A stretch of 64,000 nt of DNA from Dehalococcoidia bacterium UBA5760 (GTDB lineage Bacteria > Chloroflexota > Dehalococcoidia > Dehalococcoidales > UBA5760): contig DIFA01000019.1 of assembly GCA_002418895.1 (NCBI GenBank), positions 120,198 to 184,197 on the forward strand. The letters are read 5' to 3'. Under the pieces are notes generated by a model. It made no database searches. It was not told the origin of the DNA and saw only the letters and a list, made by a program, of their open reading frames with translations. The position numbers and the translations under genes were made by a program. Positions 24,457 to 31,164 of the stretch are shown here, one piece after another (position 1 is the first letter of the stretch; every line of letters starts with the position of its first letter).

Positions 24457-24624
24457 ATGGCTAAGAAATCTGAGGCGAGAATAATTATCCACCTTGCCTG
24501 TACCGAGTGCAAGGAAAGGGGATATACCACTACCAAGAATAAGAGGAATGATGCTCAGCGGTTAGAGTTGAGTAAGTACTGTCCCCGTTGTCGGGTACAC
24601 AGGCTACATAGAGAGGTAAAATAA
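24457..24624 (+). CDS. rpmG: 50S ribosomal protein L33
   Basis: 55-residue ribosomal protein starting at ATG 24457, two bases after the tuf stop. The sequence begins MAKKSEARIIIHLACTEC and contains YTTTKNKRN and LSKYCPRCRVH, so both CXXC pairs of the zinc-binding L33 form are present (CTEC and CPRC). It is too short for most gene-length cut-offs but unambiguous, and the tuf-rpmG-secE-nusG order is conserved in many bacteria. Confidence 0.97.
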   Translation: MAKKSEARIIIHLACTECKERGYTTTKNKRNDAQRLELSKYCPRCRVHRLHREVK

Positions 24625-24628
24625 GACT

Positions 24629-24880
24629 GTGGCGGTTCAGAAGTATAAGACTACCGCGGTAGCGCAGCGTACCGTTACCAGCCCCAAGAAGGGTTTCTCG
24701 ATAACCGGTTTTTTGGGCGGTATCGGTTCTGAACTGAAGAAGGTGGTATGGCTTTCCCGGCGTGAGGTGGTATATTTAACCGTGGTGGTGATTATTGTAG
24801 CCGGTGTCGCCGGCCTGGTGCTGGGAGGAGTGGATCGCGGCTTTGGTCAGTTGGTTCGTAACTTCTTCTTGGGTGGTTAG
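24629..24880 (+). CDS. secE: Preprotein translocase subunit SecE
   Basis: Single-span membrane subunit of the SecYEG channel. 83 residues: a basic N-terminal half, the conserved amphipathic segment GSELKKVVWLSRREVVYLTVVVIIV leading into the membrane helix, and a short tail. The start is GTG 24629, five bases after the rpmG stop. It is followed by nusG as in most bacteria. Confidence 0.95.
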   Translation: MAVQKYKTTAVAQRTVTSPKKGFSITGFLGGIGSELKKVVWLSRREVVYLTVVVIIVAGVAGLVLGGVDRGFGQLVRNFFLGG

Positions 24881-24995
24881 TAATCGGCAACTACCCGTGA
24901 GTTTGAGCGAGGTTTTTATCGTCCCAATTAGTAAATTCCGCACCAGTTACTGTAGTCTTGAAGTCTTTCTGAAATCTTTCTTGCGGTGAGGTCTT

Positions 24996-25529
24996 GTGGA
25001 GGAAAAGCAAAAATCCTGGTTTGTCGTCCATACCTATTCCGGGTACGAAGAACGGGTCAAGAAGAACCTTGAGCAGCGCATCAAGTTTATGGACTCTGAA
25101 GACGAGATCGCCAGGGTAGTTATTCCTACTGAGGATGAGATTGAGGTAAAAAGCGGCCAAAAGCAAACGGTGAGCAAGAAAATACTACCCGGCTATGTCC
25201 TTGTCCAGATGGGGATGAGTGACCAGAGCTGGAAGATAGTACGTAATACTCCTGGCGTCACCGGTTTTGTCGGCGGGGGAGATAAACCGGTCCCTCTGAC
25301 CAATGAAGAGATCACCCGGATTTTGAAGCAAATGGAAGCAGAAGCACCCAAGCTAAAGATCGGTTTCCGAGAGGGAGAGAGCGTTCGTGTGACTGATGGC
25401 CCGTTCCTTGATTTTATCGGAGTGGTGGAAAGTATCAATTCAGAAAAGGGCAAGGTCAAGGTGCTTCTGTCACTGTTTGGACGTAGTACCCCCGTTGAGC
25501 TTGATTTTCTGCAGGTAGAGAAGCTTTAA
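24996..25529 (+). CDS. nusG: Transcription termination/antitermination factor NusG
   Basis: Binds RNA polymerase and couples transcription to translation and Rho. 177 residues: the NGN domain begins SWFVVHTYSGYEERVKKNLEQRI and includes LPGYVLVQM and TPGVTGFVGG; the C-terminal KOW domain has GESVRVTDGPFLDFIGVVESI. Start is GTG 24996 with GTGAGG upstream. A 115-base gap separates it from secE, but the strand and order suggest the same operon. Confidence 0.97.
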   Translation: MEEKQKSWFVVHTYSGYEERVKKNLEQRIKFMDSEDEIARVVIPTEDEIEVKSGQKQTVSKKILPGYVLVQMGMSDQSWKIVRNTPGVTGFVGGGDKPVPLTNEEITRILKQMEAEAPKLKIGFREGESVRVTDGPFLDFIGVVESINSEKGKVKVLLSLFGRSTPVELDFLQVEKL

Positions 25530-25546
25530 GTTTTCAGGAGAGATAA

Positions 25547-25969
25547 ATGGCGAAAAAGGTTAAGGCCGTAGTTAAGCTGCAGATACCAGCCGGTCAGGCA
25601 AACCCTGCCCCTCCGGTGGGTCCTGCGCTAGGTCAGCACGGGATTAATATAATGGGATTCTGCAAAGAGTATAATGAGCGCACCGCCAGCCAGTCCGGTT
25701 CTATCATTCCGGTTGAGATAACCGTTTTTGACGACCGGTCATTCACATTCATTACCAAGACACCACCCACCAGTGACCTGTTGAAAAAAGCGTTAAGCCT
25801 GGAAAAAGGGGCCGGAGCTACTGGTCGTGAGAAAGCGGGCACATTATCCCGTGACAAGCTCCGCGAAATAGCACAGCTTAAGGCGAAAGACCTGAACGCA
25901 GTCGATATTGAGGGGGCGGAGCGAATCGTCAAGGGTACCGCCCGCAGCATGGGAATTGAGGTTGAGTAG
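25547..25969 (+). CDS. rplK: 50S ribosomal protein L11
   Basis: Component of the GTPase-associated centre. 140 residues with the diagnostic KLQIPAGQANPAPPVGPALGQHGINIMGFCKEYN N-terminal domain and the rRNA-binding C-terminal domain ending IEGAERIVKGTARSMGIEV. Preceded by AGGAG. It is two bases upstream of rplA. Confidence 0.98.
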   Translation: MAKKVKAVVKLQIPAGQANPAPPVGPALGQHGINIMGFCKEYNERTASQSGSIIPVEITVFDDRSFTFITKTPPTSDLLKKALSLEKGAGATGREKAGTLSRDKLREIAQLKAKDLNAVDIEGAERIVKGTARSMGIEVE

Positions 25970-25971
25970 AG

Positions 25972-26685
25972 ATGGTAAGACGGAGTAAGAAGTATCAAGA
26001 AGCGGTTAAACTGCTGGACAGGCCGGAGACATATGCCCCCGGTGAAGCTATCGAACTGGCGAAGAAGATGGCCTACGCTCAATTCGATGAGAGCGTCGAA
26101 CTTCACCTTAGAATGGGACTCGACCCTCGAAACGCCGCTCAGCAGGTACGAGGCGTTGCCCTGCTGCCTTACGGGCTGGGTAAACAGGTGCGCGTTCTTG
26201 TCTTTGCGCAGGGCGAAGCAGAAAGAATTGCCGAGGGAGCAGGGGCAGACTTTGTCGGCAGTGATGACATTATTAAGAAGATAGAAGGCGGTTGGCTGGA
26301 ATTCGACACCGCTATAGCTACCCCGGATATGATGGGCAGGGTGGGCAAGCTGGGAAAAATCCTGGGCCGCAGGGGCCTGATGCCCAACCCCAAGTCGGGG
26401 ACGGTAGTAGCCGCCGAAGACCTGCCCCGGGTAATCGAGGACTCCCGTAAGGGTAGAGTCGAATTCAAACTGGATAGAACGGCCATTATCCACGTTATCC
26501 TGGGCAAGATCAGTTTCGAGGCTGATAAGCTACTGGGAAACCTGACGGCAATAGTAGAGGCCGTGGTGAAAGCCAAGCCCAGCGGCGCCAAGGGCCAGTA
26601 TATCAAGTCGGCTACACTGACCACAACTATGGGGCCCGGGATAAAGCTTGACCTTAGATCAACCATTGATCTAGGTACCGGTTGA
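25972..26685 (+). CDS. rplA: 50S ribosomal protein L1
   Basis: Forms the L1 stalk and in many bacteria represses the L11-L1 mRNA. 237 residues; contains HLRMGLDPRNAAQQVRG, the conserved MPNPKSGTV loop and the IHVILGKISFEADKLLGN segment. It follows rplK by two bases, indicating translational coupling. Confidence 0.98.
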   Translation: MVRRSKKYQEAVKLLDRPETYAPGEAIELAKKMAYAQFDESVELHLRMGLDPRNAAQQVRGVALLPYGLGKQVRVLVFAQGEAERIAEGAGADFVGSDDIIKKIEGGWLEFDTAIATPDMMGRVGKLGKILGRRGLMPNPKSGTVVAAEDLPRVIEDSRKGRVEFKLDRTAIIHVILGKISFEADKLLGNLTAIVEAVVKAKPSGAKGQYIKSATLTTTMGPGIKLDLRSTIDLGTG

Positions 26686-26874
26686 TTTTATTAGATAGTT
26701 AACAGATTAATAGTTTCCTGTGATAGTGGGTGCCGGCAAGGCTTAAATTTTACCGCCCGCCGAGGATAAAACAAAGACTCTGGACCAGCAGCGTTTTTGC
26801 TTTAGCCCTTGTGCGGCAGACACAAGGGCTTTTTGTTAAGATGCGACTGGTAATAGTGAGGAGGTTAATCAAGT
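26686..26874 (+). promoter_or_regulatory. L10 leader RNA with conditional terminator
   Basis: The spacer between rplA and rplJ has the layout of the ribosomal protein L10 leader, where free L10(L12)4 binds the mRNA to shut off rplJ-rplL. It contains a structured stretch around 26728-26800 and then a strong hairpin, AGCCCTTGTG (26804-26813) with CACAAGGGCT (26821-26830), followed by TTTT. Attenuation by that hairpin is inferred from position. Confidence 0.75.
26804..26834 (+). terminator. Attenuator hairpin upstream of rplJ
   Basis: 10-bp perfect stem (26804-26813 with 26821-26830), seven-base loop CGGCAGA, then a short T-run to 26834. It lies between co-oriented ribosomal protein genes and so is probably partial or regulated. 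Confidence 0.8.
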
Positions 26875-27399
26875 ATGTCCAGGGAAAAGAAGGCTGAGCT
26901 AATCGATAGATTCGAAGACACTTTCTCGAGGTGCAGCGTCGGCATTTTGACTGACTACCGGGGTCTGTCGAACGCCGAAATAACCACCATCCGCCGCAGG
27001 TTAGGGAATTCAAGCATCGATTATAGAGTGGTGAAGAATACGTTAGCCCGGTTTGCCGCAGAGAGAGCGGGAAAGACCAACCTGGCCAGTTCCTTTGTCG
27101 GGCCGGTAGCTATTGCCTTAGGCTACGGTGATGTAACCGAGCCAGCCAAGCTTCTGACCGACTATATCATCACTTCAAAATCGACGTTAACTATCAAGGG
27201 CGGATTCTTAGGAGACCGGGTGCTTACTCCGGAAGAAGTATCGACTCTGGCCCAGTTGCCATCAAGGGAGATACTACTGGCCAAGCTGCTCGGAGGGATG
27301 CAGGGTCCTATTGCCGGTTTAGTAAATTGTCTTAGCGCCCCTATAGCAGGGGTGATGAGAGTGTTACAGGCTAGAATTAAACAAATGGAGGGAGAATAA
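26875..27399 (+). CDS. rplJ: 50S ribosomal protein L10
   Basis: Stalk base protein that anchors L7/L12 dimers. 174 residues: N-terminal REKKAELIDRFEDTFSRCSVGILTDYRGLS, the central YRVVKNTLARFA rRNA-binding segment, and a C-terminal helix (IAGVMRVLQARIKQMEGE) that binds L12. Start ATG 26875 follows GAGGAGG. Confidence 0.97.
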   Translation: MSREKKAELIDRFEDTFSRCSVGILTDYRGLSNAEITTIRRRLGNSSIDYRVVKNTLARFAAERAGKTNLASSFVGPVAIALGYGDVTEPAKLLTDYIITSKSTLTIKGGFLGDRVLTPEEVSTLAQLPSREILLAKLLGGMQGPIAGLVNCLSAPIAGVMRVLQARIKQMEGE

Positions 27400-27400
27400 G

Positions 27401-27919
27401 ATGGTAGAAGAACAGGAAGTCAAGATGGAACAGGGTGAGGTAGAGGAAAAAACAGTCAAAAAAGCAGCCAAGAAAGCGAAGGAAGAAGCGACTGTCAGCG
27501 GTCAGGGAACTGCGGCAGAGGCCAAGAAAGGGCAGAAAATGGCCGTTGAGGATATGATCGCAGCGATAAAGACTATGACGGTACTTGAGTTGTCGGAGAT
27601 GGTCAAGACCCTTGAGACTGAGTTCGGCGTTAGCGCCGCCGCTCCGGTGGTCGCTGCCGCGGCAACGACTGGAGCTACTGCTGCTGCTCCGGATGCCGAG
27701 GAAGAGAAAACTGAGTTCACCGTGGTCCTTAAGGATGCCGGGGCCAACCGGATTAATGTGATTAGGGCAGTGCGGGAATTGACTTCCCTGGGGCTGAAAG
27801 AATCCAAGGACCTGGTGGAGAGTGCTCCTAAGCCGGTGAAGGAAGGGGTCAGTAAGGAAGAGGCTGCTGCAGCTAAAGACAAGCTGGAAGCCGCCGGGGC
27901 TACCGTCGAGGTCACATAG
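27401..27919 (+). CDS. rplL: 50S ribosomal protein L7/L12 with N-terminal extension
   Basis: Multicopy stalk protein that recruits translation GTPases. The standard protein, about 125 residues, corresponds to residue 47 onward: helical dimerisation domain (VEDMIAAIKTMTVLELSEMVKTLE), alanine-rich hinge, and C-terminal domain ending in LVESAPKPVKEGVSKEEA. Before it lies a 46-residue lysine/glutamate-rich extension. ATG 27401 has a strong GGAGGGAGAA site; an internal ATG at 27539, with a weaker GAAAGGGC upstream, would make the normal-length protein. Both could be used. The gene begins one base after the rplJ stop. Confidence 0.95.
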   Translation: MVEEQEVKMEQGEVEEKTVKKAAKKAKEEATVSGQGTAAEAKKGQKMAVEDMIAAIKTMTVLELSEMVKTLETEFGVSAAAPVVAAAATTGATAAAPDAEEEKTEFTVVLKDAGANRINVIRAVRELTSLGLKESKDLVESAPKPVKEGVSKEEAAAAKDKLEAAGATVEVT

Positions 27920-27931
27920 CGTTTACCCGAC

Positions 27932-27961
27932 TTGCCAACAGCCTTTGACAGTGTATATAAT
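27932..27961 (+). promoter_or_regulatory. Promoter of the 28002 membrane protein
   Basis: TTGCCA (27932-27937), 18-base spacer, perfect TATAAT (27956-27961), 40 bases upstream of the start codon. A small inverted repeat CAGTGA/TCACTG lies in the leader. Confidence 0.65.
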
Positions 27962-28001
27962 CCCCAGTGATAGCTTTCACTGAAGGGAGACAGCTTATAT
28001 T

Positions 28002-28259
28002 ATGCATTATCCCGATAGCTTGATACTGACGGTTATGGGGGGAGTGTTCGTCGCGGTCGGTGCCGGCGTCTTTTTTAAGGGCAAGATTGATGAGAAGAAG
28101 GAGTACAACGACCTCACCGACCGTACTGATATGAAGGAGTTCCTCGAGTATTCACCGGAGCAATCAAGGGCAGGAGCATTCAAACTAGGGGGCAGAATAA
28201 GCATGATTGTCGGTCTGGTTATGCTCGGAATAGTCGGCGCCCTAAGGCTCTGGGGCTAG
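28002..28259 (+). CDS. Small two-helix membrane protein
   Basis: 85 residues: a membrane helix at residues 7-25 (LILTVMGGVFVAVGAGVFF), a highly charged loop (KGKIDEKKEYNDLTDRTDMKEFLEYSPEQSR), and a second helix at about 62-80. No family is recognised. It has its own promoter and its 3' end overlaps that of the convergent SemiSWEET gene by four bases. Confidence 0.7.
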   Translation: MHYPDSLILTVMGGVFVAVGAGVFFKGKIDEKKEYNDLTDRTDMKEFLEYSPEQSRAGAFKLGGRISMIVGLVMLGIVGALRLWG

Positions 28260-28519
28260 GGCCTCCTGCCGTACCTTAGTTTAGCAACCAGAAGCATAGC
28301 GACACAGCCTGTCCCGATAGCATTCCAGACAATTACCGGGGTTAGACTGAGGGAGAGACCGTAAACCAGCCAGAGACTAAGGCCGGCAAGCAGCAAGATG
28401 GTAAAGGCCATGCTTATCTCATAGGCGCTCTTGAGCCGGAAGATACGAACAAGCTGTGGTATTGTGCTGGATGTCGCCAGCGCCCCGGCGATAAGACCGA
28501 GCAGTTCTACTGAACTCAA
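28256..28519 (-). CDS. SemiSWEET/PQ-loop sugar transporter family protein
   Basis: An 87-residue three-helix membrane protein of the MtN3/SWEET half-transporter type; such proteins dimerise to form a sugar-permeable pore. The PQ-loop is SSTIPQLVRIFRLKSAYEIS (residues 17-36), followed by a second helix with LSLWLVYGL and a third with VIVWNAIGTGCVAMLLVAKL; the asparagine in VIVWNAIG is the conserved substrate-site residue. Substrate is unknown. Confidence 0.9.
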   Translation of the reverse strand: MSSVELLGLIAGALATSSTIPQLVRIFRLKSAYEISMAFTILLLAGLSLWLVYGLSLSLTPVIVWNAIGTGCVAMLLVAKLRYGRRP

Positions 28520-28559
28520 CGATAGTCACCTTTCCCCGTCTTTATCTCCGGACCCGGGT

Positions 28560-30083
28560 TTATAATACCACCCGCCTCGGCCGGTACTGGATAGCCTCAG
28601 CCAGGTGATGGGCCTTAATTATCCCTGTATTTTCCAGATCAGCGATGGAGCGGGCCAGTTTCAGGATGCGGTGGAAGGCGCGTGCGGAGAGGTAGAGCTG
28701 CTTCATAGCTGCCTTGAGCAGGCTACCTGCCGATTCTTCTGTCTGACAAAACTCTCTTACCTCGGTTGGCATCATTTCCGCATTACAGTTTAATCCGGTT
28801 CCCCGGAAACGCTCTTTCTGTATGGCACGAGCCGCCTTGACCCTTTCCCGTGCTTTAGTTGATTCCTCCCCCAGTCTGTCGTCGGCCAGTTTCTCGTAGT
28901 CAATATGGGGCACCTCGACGAAGATGTCAATACGGTCGATGAATGGACCGCTGACGCGCTTCTGATAGCGGGAGACCACAGCAGGAGAACAGGTACAGGC
29001 CCGGAAGGGGTCGACGTAGAAGCCGCAAGGGCAGGGGTTCATCGCACCGACCAGCATAAAGTTAGCCGGAAAGGTCAAGCTGCCCTGGGCCCGACTGATA
29101 GTAACTACCTTGTCCTCAAGAGGCTGACGCAGCACCTCGAGAACAGAATGGCCGAATTCAGGGAGTTCATCAAGGAACAGAACCCCGCGATGGCTGAGGC
29201 TTATTTCCCCGGGTTTTGGCCAGTGCCCGCCGCCGACCAGACCGGCGTTGGAGATGGTGTAGTGAGGAGAACGGAAGGGACGCTGCCTAATCAAGGGAGT
29301 ATCTGTCGGTAGTAGACCGCTGATGCTGTAGATCTTGGTAACCTCCAGTGACTCCTCAAAACTCATTGGCGGCAGTATAGATGGTAGTGTACGTGCTAGT
29401 AATGTTTTACCACTACCCGGCGGCCCCACCATGATAAGGTTATGCCCTCCGGAGGCAGCTACCTCCAGGGCACGCTTGACATGCTCCTGTCCCTTAATGT
29501 AAGCCAGGTCAGTAGCAACGAGATGATCAGGAACAGATTCCAGGATACCACCGGCCTGGTATTCCGGTGGTGGTATCTCTCCCCTCAAATAACCGACCAG
29601 TTGTGCCAGCGAAGCAATGGGGATAATCTTTATCCCTTCTATCAAGGATGCCTCTTTAGCATCGGCTTCAGGGACAATAAGAGTGGTAAACCCTTTCTCG
29701 CGGGCAAGCGCAGCCATAGGCAAGACACCGTGGGTATGGCGCAGGCTACCGTCCAGCGATAACTCACCGAGGATAACGGTATGAAAAACGTCGGCCTGTA
29801 TCTGTTCGGAGCTTAAAAGTATACCAACGGCAATGGGCAAATCATAGGATGGCCCGGCCTTTTTCAGATTAGCAGGGGCAAGGTTAACCACTATACGCCG
29901 GGCGGGAAAGCTGCAGCCGGAGTGACGTATGGCGGCGCGAACCCGCTCCCGGGCTTCCTGGACAGCAGCATCGGGCAGACCGACGATAGTAAATGAGGGC
30001 AGTCCGGGTGAGATATCCACCTCAACCTCGATAGCAGCTCCCTCCAGTCCCAAAACAGCACAGCTGATTACCTTGGCCAGCAT
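28560..30083 (-). CDS. YifB/ComM-family AAA+ ATPase (Mg-chelatase-like)
   Basis: Homologue of ComM, a hexameric helicase that promotes branch migration during natural transformation; widespread also in non-competent bacteria. 507 residues: N-terminal Lon-like ChlI domain (VEVDISPGLPSFTIVGLPDAAVQEARERVRAAI), AAA core with Walker A GPPGSGKT and Walker B GVLFLDELPEF, a CPCGFY/CTC cysteine group, and the C-terminal SARAFHRILKLARSIADLE helical domain. I chose ATG 30083 (MLAKVISCAVLGLEG), the conserved start, preceded by AAAGGTAAAG, over a 30-codon longer frame. Confidence 0.95.
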   Translation of the reverse strand: MLAKVISCAVLGLEGAAIEVEVDISPGLPSFTIVGLPDAAVQEARERVRAAIRHSGCSFPARRIVVNLAPANLKKAGPSYDLPIAVGILLSSEQIQADVFHTVILGELSLDGSLRHTHGVLPMAALAREKGFTTLIVPEADAKEASLIEGIKIIPIASLAQLVGYLRGEIPPPEYQAGGILESVPDHLVATDLAYIKGQEHVKRALEVAASGGHNLIMVGPPGSGKTLLARTLPSILPPMSFEESLEVTKIYSISGLLPTDTPLIRQRPFRSPHYTISNAGLVGGGHWPKPGEISLSHRGVLFLDELPEFGHSVLEVLRQPLEDKVVTISRAQGSLTFPANFMLVGAMNPCPCGFYVDPFRACTCSPAVVSRYQKRVSGPFIDRIDIFVEVPHIDYEKLADDRLGEESTKARERVKAARAIQKERFRGTGLNCNAEMMPTEVREFCQTEESAGSLLKAAMKQLYLSARAFHRILKLARSIADLENTGIIKAHHLAEAIQYRPRRVVL

Positions 30084-30141
30084 GACTTTACCTTTCCTCT
30101 TGTACGACACCCCATTGTAGCGTAAATGGATTCGGCACGCA

Positions 30142-30190
30142 AAGTATAGGGCCTGTCTTCTTGACACAACCACGTCCTTTGCCCTATACT
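30142..30190. repeat. Inverted repeat flanking a promoter
   Basis: AGTATAGGGC (30142-30151) and GCCCTATACT (30181-30190) are perfect complements separated by 29 bases. The right arm contains the plus-strand -10 box, and the left arm contains TATACT on the minus strand, suggesting symmetric divergent promoters for yifB and the 30261 gene, possibly with a shared operator. Confidence 0.6.
30161..30190 (+). promoter_or_regulatory. Promoter of the 30261 membrane protein
   Basis: TTGACA (30161-30166), 18-base spacer, TATACT (30185-30190), within the inverted repeat above. Confidence 0.7.
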
Positions 30191-30260
30191 ACTTTGCCTT
30201 GATGAACAATCGGCAGCTACGAAATACTACTATATTTTGATGAACTGCCGGAGATAATAA

Positions 30261-30611
30261 ATGACCAGCATGAGCAATGAGACAGCCCCGGTAAAAAAAC
30301 CCTGGGAACCAACTACGGCTGGCACCCTGAATATAATATCGGGTTGCTTTGGAATCGGGGGCGGGATTTATTTTGCCAAAATTGGTGAACTGGATTGGGA
30401 CCTTCCTGCTCTGATTATTGCTATTGTCGGAGTGGTGGGCATCTCCAGGATAGCCCTGGGGGCAATTGCTCTAATCGGAGGGATATTTGCCAGAAGGAGA
30501 AGGCTCTGGGAACTAGCGCTGGCCGGCTCTATCATAGCAATACTATGCGCACCCCCGTTAGGGATACTATCCACAATATTTGTCTCAATAGGCAAGAAGG
30601 AATTCAAATAG
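30261..30611 (+). CDS. Small multi-span membrane protein of unknown function
   Basis: 116 residues with three hydrophobic stretches (around residues 22-40, 50-75 and 84-108) and a basic cluster ARRRRLW between the second and third. The N-terminus (MTSMSNETAPVKKPWEPTTAG) is polar. The pattern resembles small DUF4064-like or related integral membrane proteins, but I cannot place it firmly. It is a single-gene unit. Confidence 0.65.
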   Translation: MTSMSNETAPVKKPWEPTTAGTLNIISGCFGIGGGIYFAKIGELDWDLPALIIAIVGVVGISRIALGAIALIGGIFARRRRLWELALAGSIIAILCAPPLGILSTIFVSIGKKEFK

Positions 30612-30641
30612 ACTTTTTCCGGAGCAGCGGGTGACTTCATC

Positions 30642-31028
30642 CTATCTCAACATATGCTCCATAATTATGTTGTGAGCCAGATGTGCTTTATCTCCACCCC
30701 GGAATTCAAAGGTCTTGGGCTCAAGCCCTATCGTCTGGATAGTAAGGGTATCGCTGACAAAGAAGCCGCTTCTAATGAAAAAACCCTTGTTGTCCTCACT
30801 AGCCACTGAAGCGATAAGAGCATAAGGAATGCTCACCAAGGCCTTCTTTTTCTTCATAAATGCTTTATCATAGAAGATTATTCTCTTATCAGTAAACCCG
30901 ATAAAACCGCTACCGGAACCTTTCAAATCAAAGACAGCTCGAATGGTCTCATCCGGAAGGCATATTCCCTCAATCTTCTCTAATTGATCCTTTTTGTCTA
31001 CCATGATATCCGGGGCCAGCTGTACCAT
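30642..31028 (-). CDS. Bacterial PH-domain protein
   Basis: A 128-residue cytoplasmic protein matching the bacterial pleckstrin-homology-like family (bPH_1, DUF1696): LPDETIRAVFDLKGSGSGFIGFTDKRIIFYDK, then KALVSIPYALIASVASEDNKG and a C-terminal helix. Family members are linked to stress responses, with ligand unknown. I chose ATG 31028, preceded by a near-perfect GGAGGTGA site; a frame 12 codons longer exists but begins inside the leader. Confidence 0.85.
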   Translation of the reverse strand: MVQLAPDIMVDKKDQLEKIEGICLPDETIRAVFDLKGSGSGFIGFTDKRIIFYDKAFMKKKKALVSIPYALIASVASEDNKGFFIRSGFFVSDTLTIQTIGLEPKTFEFRGGDKAHLAHNIIMEHMLR

Positions 31029-31111
31029 TATGCAATCACCTCCAGTAAACATAAAAAGTGCCAACTATGGCGGTATCGACACACCCCACGATTATACCAC
31101 TTATTAATAAC

Positions 31112-31140
31112 TTGTTGTGCTCCAGTTCTGATGCTACAAT
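31112..31140 (+). promoter_or_regulatory. Promoter of uvrA
   Basis: TTGTTG (31112-31117), 17-base spacer, TACAAT (31135-31140), 25 bases upstream of the start codon. Confidence 0.6.
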
Positions 31141-31164
31141 AAATCCAGGCAGGAAAATAATTAT

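Noticed and set aside
25633..26493. 286-residue minus-strand frame opposite rplK-rplA
   Set aside because: Shadow of conserved ribosomal protein genes, no independent motif.
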